A stretch of DNA of 64,000 nt from an uncultured Muribaculaceae bacterium (GCA_910585755.1 CAJUFH010000003.1:29387-93386); one strand, 5' to 3'. Counted from the first letter of the stretch, positions 33,673 through 42,536 are shown. The notes: generated by a model not told the origin, from the sequence alone. A program made the numbers and translations.

Positions 33673-33710
33673 ATAAAAAAAAGCCGCCCTAAGGCGGCTT
33701 TAAATTTTTA
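33673..33710. terminator. Bidirectional terminator between queG and the OmpH-like gene
   Basis: AAGCCGCC (33681-33688) / GGCGGCTT (33693-33700) with loop CTAA, preceded by a run of A (33674-33682) and followed by TAAATTTTTA. The A run on the left and T run on the right make it work on both strands for the convergent genes. Confidence 0.88.
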
Positions 33711-33736
33711 CGGTAGTAATAAGGTTAAAACCCGGG

Positions 33737-34357
33737 TTATTTCTTGGCGGGCGCCGCGGCGGTATAGCGGCTGTTGAGGCCGGAGATGACGTCGGCGGTG
33801 ATGTCGAGCGCCGGGTTGAAGATTTCGCCGGGAGCGCAAATCAGGATCGCGTCGTAGTGGCGGGTCTTGTTGTAGTCGTTCAGGAAGTTGTTGAGCGAGT
33901 CGAGGAACTGCTGCTGCTGGCGCATCGCCTCCATCTCGGCCTTCTGCTGAAGGGAGCCAAGGTAGTTCTGGGCAGCCTGCTGCTTCTTGTTAAGGTCCTG
34001 CATATCGGCGTTGTAGGAAGCCTCGGAGAGGTATCCGTTGCTCTGCACCTTCTGCTGGATGGAGCTTGCCAGGCGGTTAAGCTCGCTCTCGCGGGAGCGC
34101 TGGGCGTTCTGCAGCTCGGTCATGGCGCGGAGGTTGGCCTCGTTGAAGGTCTTTACCATGTCGTAGTTGGCCATGACGGAGTCCATGTTGTAGTAGCGGA
34201 TGTTGGTTGTCGGGGCGAACGACTCGGCATCGGCCTTCGCGGCCGGGGCGGCGGGAGCGTCGGCCTTCGCGGCATCGGCCTTGTTGTCGGTATTCGAGCA
34301 TGCGGAAGCGCCGCAGAGGAGCCCTGCGGCGAGGGCTGCCAGGAAGAATTTCTTCAT
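33737..34357 (-). CDS. OmpH/Skp-family periplasmic chaperone-like lipoprotein
   Basis: This 206-residue protein has a lipobox signal (MKKFFLAALAAGLLCGASAC, Cys20), an Ala/Lys/Asp-rich linker, and a coiled-coil core YYNMDSVMANYDMVKTFNEA ... NRLASSIQQKVQSNGYLSEA with heptads, then ILICAPGEIFNPALDITADV, as in Bacteroidota OmpH proteins. Skp-like proteins hold outer-membrane proteins in the periplasm. A lipidated form is common in this group. It stands alone between terminator and a small membrane gene. Confidence 0.87.
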   Translation of the reverse strand: MKKFFLAALAAGLLCGASACSNTDNKADAAKADAPAAPAAKADAESFAPTTNIRYYNMDSVMANYDMVKTFNEANLRAMTELQNAQRSRESELNRLASSIQQKVQSNGYLSEASYNADMQDLNKKQQAAQNYLGSLQQKAEMEAMRQQQQFLDSLNNFLNDYNKTRHYDAILICAPGEIFNPALDITADVISGLNSRYTAAAPAKK

Positions 34358-34407
34358 ATTTCGATATAGGTGATGTTTTGCGGGTTAATGAACGGGATTT
34401 AAGGCTT

Positions 34408-34581
34408 TCAGCGGCCGTCGCGCAGCTTCTCGCGGAGAGCCTTCTGCCGGCGGGGTATGTCGCGGAGCTCGTGGCTGTGGGCCTGCGGGAAACGGCCCCC
34501 TCTGACGAAGAGCGCCTTCACGCCCATCAGCACCACCGCGAGGGCGAGCAGGGCGACCGTTATCAGGACTGTGGCGTACAT
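34408..34581 (-). CDS. Small single-helix membrane protein
   Basis: This 57-residue protein (MYATVLITVALLALAVVLMG, then VKALFVRGGRFPQAHSHELR and basic RRQKALREKLRDGR) has one N-terminal helix and a short basic tail. Short proteins with helix, GVKALFV, GG(R/K)FP and a His-containing segment recur in Bacteroidales; no function is known to me. The ATG at 34581 is preferred over 34608. A TAAATTTG -7 box on the minus strand (34606-34613) lies 25 bases upstream and supports a separate gene. Confidence 0.7.
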   Translation of the reverse strand: MYATVLITVALLALAVVLMGVKALFVRGGRFPQAHSHELRDIPRRQKALREKLRDGR

Positions 34582-34751
34582 CCTCGGCTCCTTGAAATTT
34601 TGCCGCAAATTTAAGAAAGTCGGGGCAATTTTTCGTAGTTTCTCGATTTTATTTTGTAACTTAGCGGCATCGGAGCGTCACTTTTAACAGATATTTAGGA
34701 TAGCCCCCGTTTTTTAAAAGCTAATTTAACGAACACAATAATACACCCATC

Positions 34752-36212
34752 ATGGAAGTAAAAGACCTCAACCCGAAACAGGTGTTCGAAATCTTCGACC
34801 AGATCACCAAGATTCCCCGCCCCTCCAAAAAAGAGGAAAAAATACGCGCCTTCCTGCTCGACTTCTGCAAGAGCCACGGCCTCGACGCCCACGCCGACAA
34901 AATCGGTAACGTAATCATACGCAAGCCCGCGACCCCGGGCCACGAGAACGCCCCGACGGTTATCCTCCAGGGCCATATGGACATGGTCTGCGAAAGCAAC
35001 GACAAGAGCTTCGACTTCGAGAACTCCCCGATCGAGACTATCGTTGACGGGGAATGGGTGCGCGCTAACGGCACTACCCTCGGCGCCGACAACGGAATCG
35101 GTGTCGCAGCCTCGCTGGCCATCATGACTGACGAGAACCTGGTTCACGGACCCCTCGAAGCCCTCATCACCATGGACGAGGAGACCGGCATGACCGGCGC
35201 CAACAACCTCGAGAAAGGGGAGCTGAAAGGCACCATCCTCATCAACCTCGACTCCGAGGACGACGCCGAAGTGTTCGTAGGGTGCGCCGGTGGCATCGAC
35301 ACCGTCGCCACCTTCCAGTACAACCGCTCCTTCGCCCCGACCGACTACCATTACTTCAAGCTCGACCTCCGCGACGGCCTCGGAGGCCACTCCGGCGGCG
35401 ACATCCACCTCGGGCGCGCCAACGCCAACAAAATCGTGGCCCGCTTCCTCTTCAACCTGATGAAGAAGCACGAGGTAGTGATTTCCGAGTTCGACGGCGG
35501 AAACCTGCGCAACGCTATTCCCCGCGCCGCCCACGCCGTATTCGGCGTCCACACTTCCCGCAAGGAGGACGTGCGCATCGCCTTCAACCGCTACGCCGCC
35601 GACATCGAGGCCGAATACAAAGGACTCGAAACCACGATGAAACTCGAGCTGGAGAGTGTCGACAAGCCAGACTTCACCGTCGACCAGACTACCTCCCGCA
35701 ACCTCGTGCTCGCCCTCTACTGCGCCCCCCACGGAGTAGTCTCCATGAGCCGCGACATGCCCGGCTTGGTAGAGACCTCCACCAACCTCGCCTCCGTCAA
35801 GATGAAGGAGAACGAGAAAATCGTGGTAACCACCTCCCAGCGCTCCTGCGTAGACTCCCGCAAGTACGACATCGCCAACCAGGTAGAGGCTTGCTTCACC
35901 CTTGCCGGAGCTACCGTCGAGCACGGCGACGGCTACCCCGCCTGGACCCCCAACCTCGATTCCGCGATCATGAAAATCGCGTCCGACGCCTACGAGGAGC
36001 TCTACGGAGTCCGTCCCGCCGTCAAGGCAATCCACGCCGGGCTCGAGTGCGCCCTCTTCCAGCAGAACTACCCGGGCCTCGACATGGTATCCTTCGGCCC
36101 GACCCTCCGCGATGTCCATTCCCCCTCGGAGCGCATGCACATCCCCGCCGTTGAGCGCTTCTACGAGCAGCTTAAGCTGACAATCAAGAAGGTAGCCGAC
36201 CTCAAGGCCTGA
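34752..36212 (+). CDS. pepD: Aminoacyl-histidine dipeptidase (M20C, PepD-like)
   Basis: This 486-residue zinc dipeptidase has VILQGHMDMVCES (zinc His and catalytic Asp), TTLGADNGIG (zinc Asp), MDEETGMTGANNL (catalytic Glu) and LDSEDDAE, with AIHAGLECALFQ late in the sequence carrying a further metal ligand. It cleaves Xaa-His and other dipeptides in the cytoplasm. Length is standard for the M20C group. A TAACTTAG box (34657-34664) is a weak -7 candidate. A strong terminator follows. Confidence 0.94.
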   Translation: MEVKDLNPKQVFEIFDQITKIPRPSKKEEKIRAFLLDFCKSHGLDAHADKIGNVIIRKPATPGHENAPTVILQGHMDMVCESNDKSFDFENSPIETIVDGEWVRANGTTLGADNGIGVAASLAIMTDENLVHGPLEALITMDEETGMTGANNLEKGELKGTILINLDSEDDAEVFVGCAGGIDTVATFQYNRSFAPTDYHYFKLDLRDGLGGHSGGDIHLGRANANKIVARFLFNLMKKHEVVISEFDGGNLRNAIPRAAHAVFGVHTSRKEDVRIAFNRYAADIEAEYKGLETTMKLELESVDKPDFTVDQTTSRNLVLALYCAPHGVVSMSRDMPGLVETSTNLASVKMKENEKIVVTTSQRSCVDSRKYDIANQVEACFTLAGATVEHGDGYPAWTPNLDSAIMKIASDAYEELYGVRPAVKAIHAGLECALFQQNYPGLDMVSFGPTLRDVHSPSERMHIPAVERFYEQLKLTIKKVADLKA

Positions 36213-36252
36213 CCCGCGGCCCCGCGGCTTCCCGCTTAGATGACCATATCCG

Positions 36253-36287
36253 GGGGCTGTTTCCGACCGAAACAGCCCCTTTTTTTG
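36253..36287 (+). terminator. Rho-independent terminator after pepD
   Basis: GGGGCTGTTT (36253-36262) pairs with AAACAGCCCC (36270-36279), 7-base loop, followed by seven T. The next gene starts only 12 bases past the T run. Confidence 0.92.
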
Positions 36288-36298
36288 TTGTATATGCC

Positions 36299-37054
36299 AT
36301 GAAAAGACTTCTACCCTTGGCCGCGGCACTGTTGCTCGCGGCGTTCGCACCCGGCTGTTCCGCGCAGCCCCTGCTCAGGCCCCATACGGAATCCTTCGCC
36401 GCCCATGACACGACGATGTTCCTGACCCCCTTCGTCGTACCCCCCTTCGACGACGCCGGGCGCTACCGCGACCTGACGGAGGATGACTACCGCGAGGTAG
36501 CCGAGGAGTTGGGCGTGGAAGTCGCCGCTATAAAGGCGGTGGTGGATATCGAGGCGGGAGCCTCCCACGAAGGGTTCTGGGACGAGGGGAAACCGCTGAT
36601 TAACTTCGACCTCTCGATGTATCAGAAGTTTGCCCCGCGCCACGGGGTAAACCTCGCCAAGGCCAAGAAGAAAGCGCCGGAAGTGTTCCGCCGTCCCGAC
36701 ACGCGCCGCCACGGTTCCTACCAGGCAGCGCAGCAGGCCCGCCTCGAGGCCGCCAAAGAGATTGACGAGGAGTCGGCCCTGGAATCCACATTCTGGGGTA
36801 TGTTTCAGATCGGGGGCTTTAACTGGAAGAAATGCGGAACCTCCTCGGTACGGGAGTTCGTCGACCTGATGAGCCGCTCTGAGCGCGACCAGCTCGAACT
36901 CTTCGCCAAGTTCATAACCAACAGCGGGATGGTCGACGCGATCCGCCAGAAAAACTGGCTCGCCTTCGCCCTGAAATACAACGGCCCGAAAGCCAAGTCG
37001 CGCCGCTACCACACCCGCCTTGCCGCCGCCTACCGCAAGCACGGGGGCCGATAG
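36299..37054 (+). CDS. N-acetylmuramidase domain lipoprotein (peptidoglycan hydrolase)
   Basis: This 251-residue protein has a lipoprotein signal (MKRLLPLAAALLLAAFAPGC, Cys20). VAAIKAVVDIEAGASHEGFW holds the predicted catalytic Glu after the first helix, followed by INFDLSMYQKFAPRHGVNLA and STFWGMFQIGGFNWKKCG, the pattern of the N-acetylmuramidase family (PF11860). It would cut glycan strands of peptidoglycan. The ATG lies 12 bases after the pepD terminator T run, so either transcription reads through or the promoter overlaps the hairpin. Confidence 0.85.
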   Translation: MKRLLPLAAALLLAAFAPGCSAQPLLRPHTESFAAHDTTMFLTPFVVPPFDDAGRYRDLTEDDYREVAEELGVEVAAIKAVVDIEAGASHEGFWDEGKPLINFDLSMYQKFAPRHGVNLAKAKKKAPEVFRRPDTRRHGSYQAAQQARLEAAKEIDEESALESTFWGMFQIGGFNWKKCGTSSVREFVDLMSRSERDQLELFAKFITNSGMVDAIRQKNWLAFALKYNGPKAKSRRYHTRLAAAYRKHGGR

Positions 37055-37057
37055 CAT

Positions 37058-37477
37058 TCAGGATGCTCCGAGGATTGCCGCCGGGGAGAGCGGGACGGCG
37101 ATTTCCGCGCCGCTGGTGTCGCGCCATACAATCTTGAGCCCCATGCGCTCGTCGCGCAGAGCCTCGATTCCTTCGCGGAACCCCTTGTCGGAGCAGAGGT
37201 TCGACAGCTCCAGGGTCGCCGACTGTTCCAGGAACTCGCGGCTGCGGGGCGGAAGGGCGCTGATCGAGACCTTGTCGGTGCAATCGACTGTGAAGACGAG
37301 GGTGTCCCCCTCGATTTTAGCCTCCGAGCCGGAGAAGAGGCCGGTCGCGACCTCCCTGGCCCGAAACTCCGGGGAATTGAGAGCGTCGACAACAGGCTGT
37401 ACCTTGCTGTGTCGCGAGCCGCAGGAAGCGAGCGCCAAGGCGCACAACGCCCACGCGAGAAATATTCTGGCTTTCAT
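37058..37477 (-). CDS. Hypothetical lipoprotein
   Basis: This 139-residue protein has a clear lipobox (MKARIFLAWALCALALASCG, Cys19). The mature part (VDALNSPEFRAREVATGLFS, EGDTLVFTVDCTDKVSISAL, ERMGLKIVWRDTSGAEIAV) is mixed alpha/beta with no motif I recognise. It is convergent with the muramidase gene, the stops being 3 bases apart. It lies 23 bp downstream of the TSCPD gene on the same strand. Function unknown. Confidence 0.7.
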   Translation of the reverse strand: MKARIFLAWALCALALASCGSRHSKVQPVVDALNSPEFRAREVATGLFSGSEAKIEGDTLVFTVDCTDKVSISALPPRSREFLEQSATLELSNLCSDKGFREGIEALRDERMGLKIVWRDTSGAEIAVPLSPAAILGAS

Positions 37478-37500
37478 CTAATTATACAGGTTTGGAGCGG

Positions 37501-37767
37501 TTACCCCTGGATACGGTTCTCGGCCACCAGGCCGTCGATAAAGCGGGCGAGCTGGTCGGGGCACGACGTGCCCTTGTCGCGGCACGGTATGCCGCGGCAG
37601 AGGTCGGCGATTTCGCCGGCCTTGCGGCCCTTGGCCAGGGAGCATACCCCGACGGTGTTTCCGGGGCATCCTCCGAGAAATTCAACCTTGTTTATCGTTC
37701 CGTTCTCCTCGACGTCGAGGGTAATCATCCGGGAGCAGGTCCCCTGAGTGCGATACTGGTAAATCAT
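37501..37767 (-). CDS. TSCPD domain protein (TIGR03905 type)
   Basis: This 88-residue protein begins MIYQYRTQGTCSRMITLDVE and contains VEFLGGCPGNTVGVCSLAKG and CRGIPCRDKGTSCPDQLARF, with conserved cysteines of the TSCPD domain, related to the C-terminal zinc-binding domain of some ribonucleotide reductases. Stand-alone versions have no known role. It is complete; the short ATP-poor size fits the TIGR03905 group. Confidence 0.88.
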   Translation of the reverse strand: MIYQYRTQGTCSRMITLDVEENGTINKVEFLGGCPGNTVGVCSLAKGRKAGEIADLCRGIPCRDKGTSCPDQLARFIDGLVAENRIQG

Positions 37768-37854
37768 ACCGCGAAAATACGAAAAATCCGCGAAAAGGGC
37801 CGGATTGTTAAACCTTTTGGCTAAATTTACGCTCTAATAAGGAAAAGAACGGTT

Positions 37855-38868
37855 ATGAGAAAGCTTGCGACAACGATTTCGGCATTAATGGTAGCGGCGG
37901 CGATGGTATTCGCCCCCGTGGCCGAAGCGCAAGGGCGCGCCCGCCAGTCAACTCCGAGCGCGCAGCGCGGCAACGGCTCCAACCGAGGCGGCTCTTCCCG
38001 CGGCCCCGGAGCCTCGAACGGCAACCGCCCCGGCAACAACGGGAACGGCAACCGCCCTTCCAATCCGGGAGGGAGCAACCGCCCCTCAACCCCCGGAAAC
38101 AATAACCGGCCCTCAAATCCTGGCAACAACGGCGGCTCCCACCGGCCCGGGAACGGAAACCGCCCCGGAAACACCAACCCGCCGATGAACCGCCCCGGGA
38201 ACGGGAACCACAACCGCCCCGGTAACAACGGCCATTATCCCGGCAACAACCGCCCGGGACGCCCCGACTACGGACACCGCCCCCCGCAGCATCCGCCCCG
38301 CCCCGGACGCCCTGACTACGGCCACCGGCCTCCGCGTCCCGGCAGACCTCCCCACGGGCTCCCTCCACGCCCGATGGGACCAGGCTACCGCCACCCAGTG
38401 CCCTTCTTCGGCCACTGGCACAGACCCGTGCCCCCTCCCCGCTGGCACTATACCGCCGGCGTGGGGCCCGTATTCTCGACAATCCTCGGAGTCGCGATCG
38501 GCGCCACAATCGCCTCCTCGCTCAACTCCCTGGCGGCCAACGGATACACGGTAAGCAACTACGGCTCCGACGTCGTATATCTGTCGAACGTCCCCCAGAT
38601 GAACCTCATATGGCCCGACGCGGCGATGTACTACAACAACGGCCTCCTCTGCGGCTCGCAGTTCACCTACCCCACCTCCTACTACGACATGAGCCGCTAC
38701 AACACGCTCTACAACCGCTTCGTGCAGCTCTACGGAGCGCCCGTCAGCACCGGCAACAGCGGCGGAATCGTCTCCGCCACCTGGTTCGGAGGGGACAACC
38801 GCTTCGTTACCATCGAGTTCAACGGCAGCTACGGCAACTACTACACGACCCTCTCATTCGGAATGTAG
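37855..38868 (+). CDS. Secreted Gly/Asn/Pro/Arg-rich low-complexity protein
   Basis: This 337-residue protein has a signal peptide (MRKLATTISALMVAAAMVFA, cleavage near AEA). Residues about 26-190 are a repetitive low-complexity region of GNNRPSNPGN and HRPPRPGRPDYG units, basic and His-rich towards the end. Residues about 200-337 are an ordered domain (VGPVFSTILGVAIGATIASS, then YPTSYYDMSRYNTLYNRFVQ). The repeat region could bind polyanions or metal; that is speculation. A TAAATTTA box at 37822-37829 is a weak -7 candidate. Confidence 0.8.
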   Translation: MRKLATTISALMVAAAMVFAPVAEAQGRARQSTPSAQRGNGSNRGGSSRGPGASNGNRPGNNGNGNRPSNPGGSNRPSTPGNNNRPSNPGNNGGSHRPGNGNRPGNTNPPMNRPGNGNHNRPGNNGHYPGNNRPGRPDYGHRPPQHPPRPGRPDYGHRPPRPGRPPHGLPPRPMGPGYRHPVPFFGHWHRPVPPPRWHYTAGVGPVFSTILGVAIGATIASSLNSLAANGYTVSNYGSDVVYLSNVPQMNLIWPDAAMYYNNGLLCGSQFTYPTSYYDMSRYNTLYNRFVQLYGAPVSTGNSGGIVSATWFGGDNRFVTIEFNGSYGNYYTTLSFGM

Positions 38869-38923
38869 CCCCCTGTCTCTCCAAAGACACCCTTCATCGC
38901 ATTATCTTTACAATTACCTGTAA

Positions 38924-40645
38924 ATGAAACGCTCCGCCGGCATTTCCTTCAACGGGGCAACCCTGGTTCTCGCGGGGTTGCTCCTTGTTACGTTCGCAGC
39001 CTTCCTGGGCCAGACCATGTTCTACTCCAAAGGGGAGCCGAGGGAGGCGGTAGTGGCCGTCTCAATGCTCAACCAGGGGAACTGGATCCTTCCCGTCAGC
39101 GTAGGGGCCGACATTCCCTACAAGCCCCCGATGCTCGCCTGGATTATCGCGGTCTTCGGCTGGCTCAACGGCGGACACGTCACGGAGTTCCTGTCGCGCC
39201 TCCCGTCGGCGCTCGCCGCGACGGCGATGATTCTCTGCGTCTTCCGCTTCTACAGCCGCCGGACTACCGCCGGACTGGCGGTCGCGACGGCCTTCATAAC
39301 CATGACGGCCTTCGAGGTTCACCGCGCCGCGACCTCCTGCCGCGTCGACATGCTCCTCTGCTGCTTCACCGTCCTGGCGATTCTCGCCATGGCGCGCCAC
39401 TGGGAGCGGCAGCCGGGGCGCTGGCAGCTACCCTGGACCGGCATACTGCTGATGTCGTTAGGGGTGCTGACGAAAGGCCCGGTCGGGATGATTATCCCCT
39501 GCCTGGTAATCGGCGTATGGCGCCTGGCGCAGCGCGACCCATTCTGGCACACATTCATCACCCTGCTTCTGAGCGGTCTCCTCTCGCTGGTGCTTCCGGC
39601 GCTATGGTACGTCGCGGCCTACCGGCAGGGTGGCGACGAGTTCCTGCGTCTCGCGATGGAAGAGAATTTCGGCCGCTTTACCGGGCAGATGTCCTATGAC
39701 TCCCACAAGAACGGCCTCTGGTACTACTTCGCGATGCTCCCCGCCGGTATGGCCCCCTGGACGCTCCTGGCGATCATCTCCCTCTTCGCCTGGAAGAAGT
39801 TCCGCTACGGCATCCTGAAACTCAAATGGCGCGACCTGGTGAGCAACGACCCCGCGGGGCTGCTGGCGCTCTGCGCGTGCGTGATCGTGTTCCTTTTCTA
39901 CTGCGTCCCGCAGAGCAAGCGCGGGGTCTACCTCCTGCCGATGTACCCCTTCCTGGCCTACTGGATGGCGTTCTACATGCGCTGGCTGGCCGGAAAGACT
40001 ACCCGCGTGCTGAAAGCCTTCGGGTGGATTATCGCCCTGTTGGGCGCCCTCGTGCCCCTGCTGCTCCTATGCGCCCTCTTCGGCTGGCTCCCCGAAACCG
40101 CGTCGCATCCGGCAATTGACGCCTCCCTGGAGGAGCTGCGGATGCTCGGGACGCGGTTCGCCGCCCCGCTGACCTGCTGCCTCTGCTTCCTCGTGTGCCT
40201 CTCGACTATCAAAGTCATAGCGCGGGGCGACAACCGCCAGATTATCCAGTGGACCCTCATCGACGTGATGCTCATCTACTGGGTATTCTCCGCCGCCATA
40301 CAGCCCGCGGCCCTCAACCCCAAGAGCGACTATCCCCTGGCTCAGGCCGTTGCCGACCGGGCGCTCCCCGGCGAGCCGGTCTACAGCTATGTCGACGACC
40401 GCATGCTCCGCTTCTACCAGGTCAATTTTTACACTAATGACGGCCTGACCGTGCTCGACAGCGCCCGCGTGGCGCGCCACACCCCCTCCCAGGGGCTCGT
40501 ACTCGTCGCCCGACGCGACTCCGCGGCCTTCAACCGGATGCTACCCGCCGACCTGCCGCGCCGCGTCATCATGCGCTCGTCCCGCCGCAGCTCCGACCTG
40601 CGCTCCCCGGTGCTGGTCTACCGCCTCAACCCGATGAACATGTAA
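38924..40645 (+). CDS. ArnT-like glycosyltransferase (GT-C, family 39/83)
   Basis: This 573-residue protein has about twelve hydrophobic segments. After the first helix comes FYSKGEPREAVVAVSML, the acidic GEPR motif of ArnT-type lipid-linked sugar transferases, and then PYKPPMLAWIIAVFG and KGPVGMIIPCLVIG. It moves a sugar from a polyprenyl phosphate to lipid A or another acceptor on the periplasmic face. It lies 8 bp before licD, so the two may decorate the same surface glycan. The exact sugar cannot be told. Confidence 0.85.
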   Translation: MKRSAGISFNGATLVLAGLLLVTFAAFLGQTMFYSKGEPREAVVAVSMLNQGNWILPVSVGADIPYKPPMLAWIIAVFGWLNGGHVTEFLSRLPSALAATAMILCVFRFYSRRTTAGLAVATAFITMTAFEVHRAATSCRVDMLLCCFTVLAILAMARHWERQPGRWQLPWTGILLMSLGVLTKGPVGMIIPCLVIGVWRLAQRDPFWHTFITLLLSGLLSLVLPALWYVAAYRQGGDEFLRLAMEENFGRFTGQMSYDSHKNGLWYYFAMLPAGMAPWTLLAIISLFAWKKFRYGILKLKWRDLVSNDPAGLLALCACVIVFLFYCVPQSKRGVYLLPMYPFLAYWMAFYMRWLAGKTTRVLKAFGWIIALLGALVPLLLLCALFGWLPETASHPAIDASLEELRMLGTRFAAPLTCCLCFLVCLSTIKVIARGDNRQIIQWTLIDVMLIYWVFSAAIQPAALNPKSDYPLAQAVADRALPGEPVYSYVDDRMLRFYQVNFYTNDGLTVLDSARVARHTPSQGLVLVARRDSAAFNRMLPADLPRRVIMRSSRRSSDLRSPVLVYRLNPMNM

Positions 40646-40652
40646 CCCATCC

Positions 40653-41486
40653 ATGGACTACGAAATACGCCCTCTGCAACTGCGCCTGATGAAGATTTTG
40701 CAGGCTGTCGACGCCGTGTGCCGCGAGCACGGCCTCAGATACTACATAATCGCCGGAACCCTCCTCGGAGCGGTACGCCACGGCGGCTTCATACCCTGGG
40801 ACGACGACCTCGACATCGGTATGCCCCGCCCCGACTACGACAGGCTCCTCGCCCACTGGAAGGAATGGCTCCCGAAGCACCTCGAACTGATCGGCCCGGA
40901 AAGCGACCCCGACTACCCCTTCCCGTTCAGCAAGATACAGGACGCCGAGACAACCCTTATCGAGAGCAAGCATTTCGGGTATCTCGGAGGGGTATATCTC
41001 GACGTATTCCCCCTCGACGGGATGACCGACAGCGCCCCGGCCCGCCGCTCCCATTTCACCCGCTACAAGTTCTACCGCAGGGCGCTCTACCTGATATACC
41101 GCGACCCCTACCGCCACGGCCACGGGCCGTCGAGTTGGTTCCCCCTGCTGACGCGCCGCCTCTTCACCCGCGCCGGGCTCCACGCTAAGCTGCAGCGCAT
41201 CTTCCGCGAATACCCCTACGAGGAGTCCCCCTCCGTCGTCGAGCACGACAACGGCTCCCACGGCGTCCTCCCCAAGCAGTGGGTCGAGCCCGCCCGCGAA
41301 ATCCTCTTCGAAGGCATCCCCTTCAAGACCTTCGCCGAGCCGGAGAAATACCTCGCCTACACCTACGGCGACTACATGACCCTCCCCCCCGCCGACAAGC
41401 GCCACCAGCACCGCTTCTACTACCTCGACCTCGGAAAACCCTACCGGGCGGCCCAGGCGGTCGGCAGGCCGCCGGTTGAAGGTTGA
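40653..41486 (+). CDS. LicD family phosphotransferase
   Basis: This 277-residue protein contains YYIIAGTLLGAVRHGGFIPW and DDDLDIGMPRPDYDR, the nucleotidyltransferase-like signature of LicD, and LDVFPLDGMTD. LicD proteins transfer phosphoryl-alcohol groups such as phosphocholine to glycans, though other substrates are likely in Bacteroidota. It is cotranscribed with the ArnT-like gene. No membrane segment is present. Confidence 0.88.
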   Translation: MDYEIRPLQLRLMKILQAVDAVCREHGLRYYIIAGTLLGAVRHGGFIPWDDDLDIGMPRPDYDRLLAHWKEWLPKHLELIGPESDPDYPFPFSKIQDAETTLIESKHFGYLGGVYLDVFPLDGMTDSAPARRSHFTRYKFYRRALYLIYRDPYRHGHGPSSWFPLLTRRLFTRAGLHAKLQRIFREYPYEESPSVVEHDNGSHGVLPKQWVEPAREILFEGIPFKTFAEPEKYLAYTYGDYMTLPPADKRHQHRFYYLDLGKPYRAAQAVGRPPVEG

Positions 41487-41494
41487 AGGTTTAG

Positions 41495-41512
41495 GCCCGG
41501 CTTACGCCGGGC
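41495..41512 (+). terminator. Hairpin after licD
   Basis: GCCCGGC (41495-41501), loop TTAC, GCCGGGC (41506-41512), followed by TGTTTAG. The stem is strong but the T-tract is short. A second, stronger terminator lies at 41701-41744. Confidence 0.5.
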
Positions 41513-41545
41513 TGTTTAGAAGATACTCTGGCTTTTGAAAAGATA

Positions 41546-41587
41546 GGAGGCCGCTCGCTTACGCTCGCTCCACAGAACGGAGATACT
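41546..41587. repeat. 42-bp dispersed repeat, copy A
   Basis: GGAGGCCGCTCGCTTACGCT... to AGATACT is shared with 49532-49573, differing at one base. Both copies lie in gaps after an operon end. The inner CGCTCGCTTACGCTCG is near-palindromic. The bases after it (41620-41660) are a decayed tandem of gtcctccca units. Confidence 0.75.
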
Positions 41588-41700
41588 GACGGCTTCCGCC
41601 TTTCGCTCCCAGTCCTCCCAGTCCTCCCTGTCTTCCCATCTCTCCCAAATCTCCCATTCCCCTCTTGGTGCGCGAGGCCTAAGCCGAGCGAAGAGGCAGA

Positions 41701-41744
41701 AAACAAAGGCGGCCCTCCCCGCGCGGGGAGGGCCGCCTTTGTTT
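41701..41744. terminator. 44-bp perfect palindrome, bidirectional terminator
   Basis: The 22 bases at 41701-41722 are the exact reverse complement of 41723-41744 (AAACAAAGGCGGCCCTCCCC then GC, and back). It lies between convergent licD and the Bax-inhibitor gene, with T-rich ends on both strands. Confidence 0.9.
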
Positions 41745-41756
41745 ATTGCCCCGGTA

Positions 41757-42476
41757 TCAGTCGCGGTTGGAACCGAAGAAGCGGAGCAGGTAGAGGAAGA
41801 GGTTGATGAAGTCGAGGTAGAGGCTCAGGGCGCCCCAGGTAGCGAGGCGGCCGTCGGCCATCGCAGGGTACTGCTGGGTCATCTGCTTGATTTTCTGAGT
41901 GTCCCAGGCGGTAAGGCCGATGAAAATCAGCACTCCGAGGCCGCTGACAATCCATTCAAGGGTCGAGTTGGCCCAGAACATATTGACAACCAAGAGGATA
42001 ATCAGCCCGAAGAGCGCCATGTAGAGCAGCGAGCCGATTTTCGTAAGGTCGCGGTTGGTGAAGTACCCGTAGACACTCATCGCGCCGAAGGTCCCGGCGG
42101 TAATCAGAAAGGTCTTGAAGATGCTCGCGAAGCTGAACGCCAGGAAGATAATCGACAGCGTAAGGCCGTTGACAATCGCGAATAGGTAGAACAGCCCGGT
42201 CGACATCGCCGGGGAGAGCTTGTTGAGGCGGGCTGTGATGAAGAACACCAGGCCCAGCTCCAGGATCGCGAGACCCCAGTAAACCCAGCGGTGGGTAGCG
42301 ATATAGTATGCCACGTTGGCTTCCGTGCCCCATGCGGCGGCGAGCCACGCGGTCAGGGCGGTAACGAGGAGAGCCATGAACATCTTGACGTAAACCGACT
42401 TCATGACGCTCGACACCTTCGCGTCGAGCGACTGCGGATTCCGTCCGTCGTAATAGTCAGTCTGATAGTAACTCAT
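41757..42476 (-). CDS. Bax inhibitor-1/YccA family membrane protein
   Basis: This 239-residue protein has seven hydrophobic segments and the family features MSYYQTDYYDGRN..., AVAWL-like first helix, FYLFAIVNGLTLSIIFLAF, and AWDTQKIKQM near the end with the conserved acidic residue. Family members are calcium-leak or stress channels of the inner membrane; the bacterial role is uncertain. The C-terminus LYLDFINLFLYLLRFFG is typical of the bacterial group. Confidence 0.93.
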   Translation of the reverse strand: MSYYQTDYYDGRNPQSLDAKVSSVMKSVYVKMFMALLVTALTAWLAAAWGTEANVAYYIATHRWVYWGLAILELGLVFFITARLNKLSPAMSTGLFYLFAIVNGLTLSIIFLAFSFASIFKTFLITAGTFGAMSVYGYFTNRDLTKIGSLLYMALFGLIILLVVNMFWANSTLEWIVSGLGVLIFIGLTAWDTQKIKQMTQQYPAMADGRLATWGALSLYLDFINLFLYLLRFFGSNRD

Positions 42477-42536
42477 ATTCCGAATAAAATTATTTCACAA
42501 TTAAATACAAACATTGTCGCGCATTGGTTCGCGGCT

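Noticed and set aside
41600..41670. Tandem repeat of gtcctccca units
   Set aside because: Units are too diverged to call a functional repeat; noted only as sequence next to the 42-bp element.
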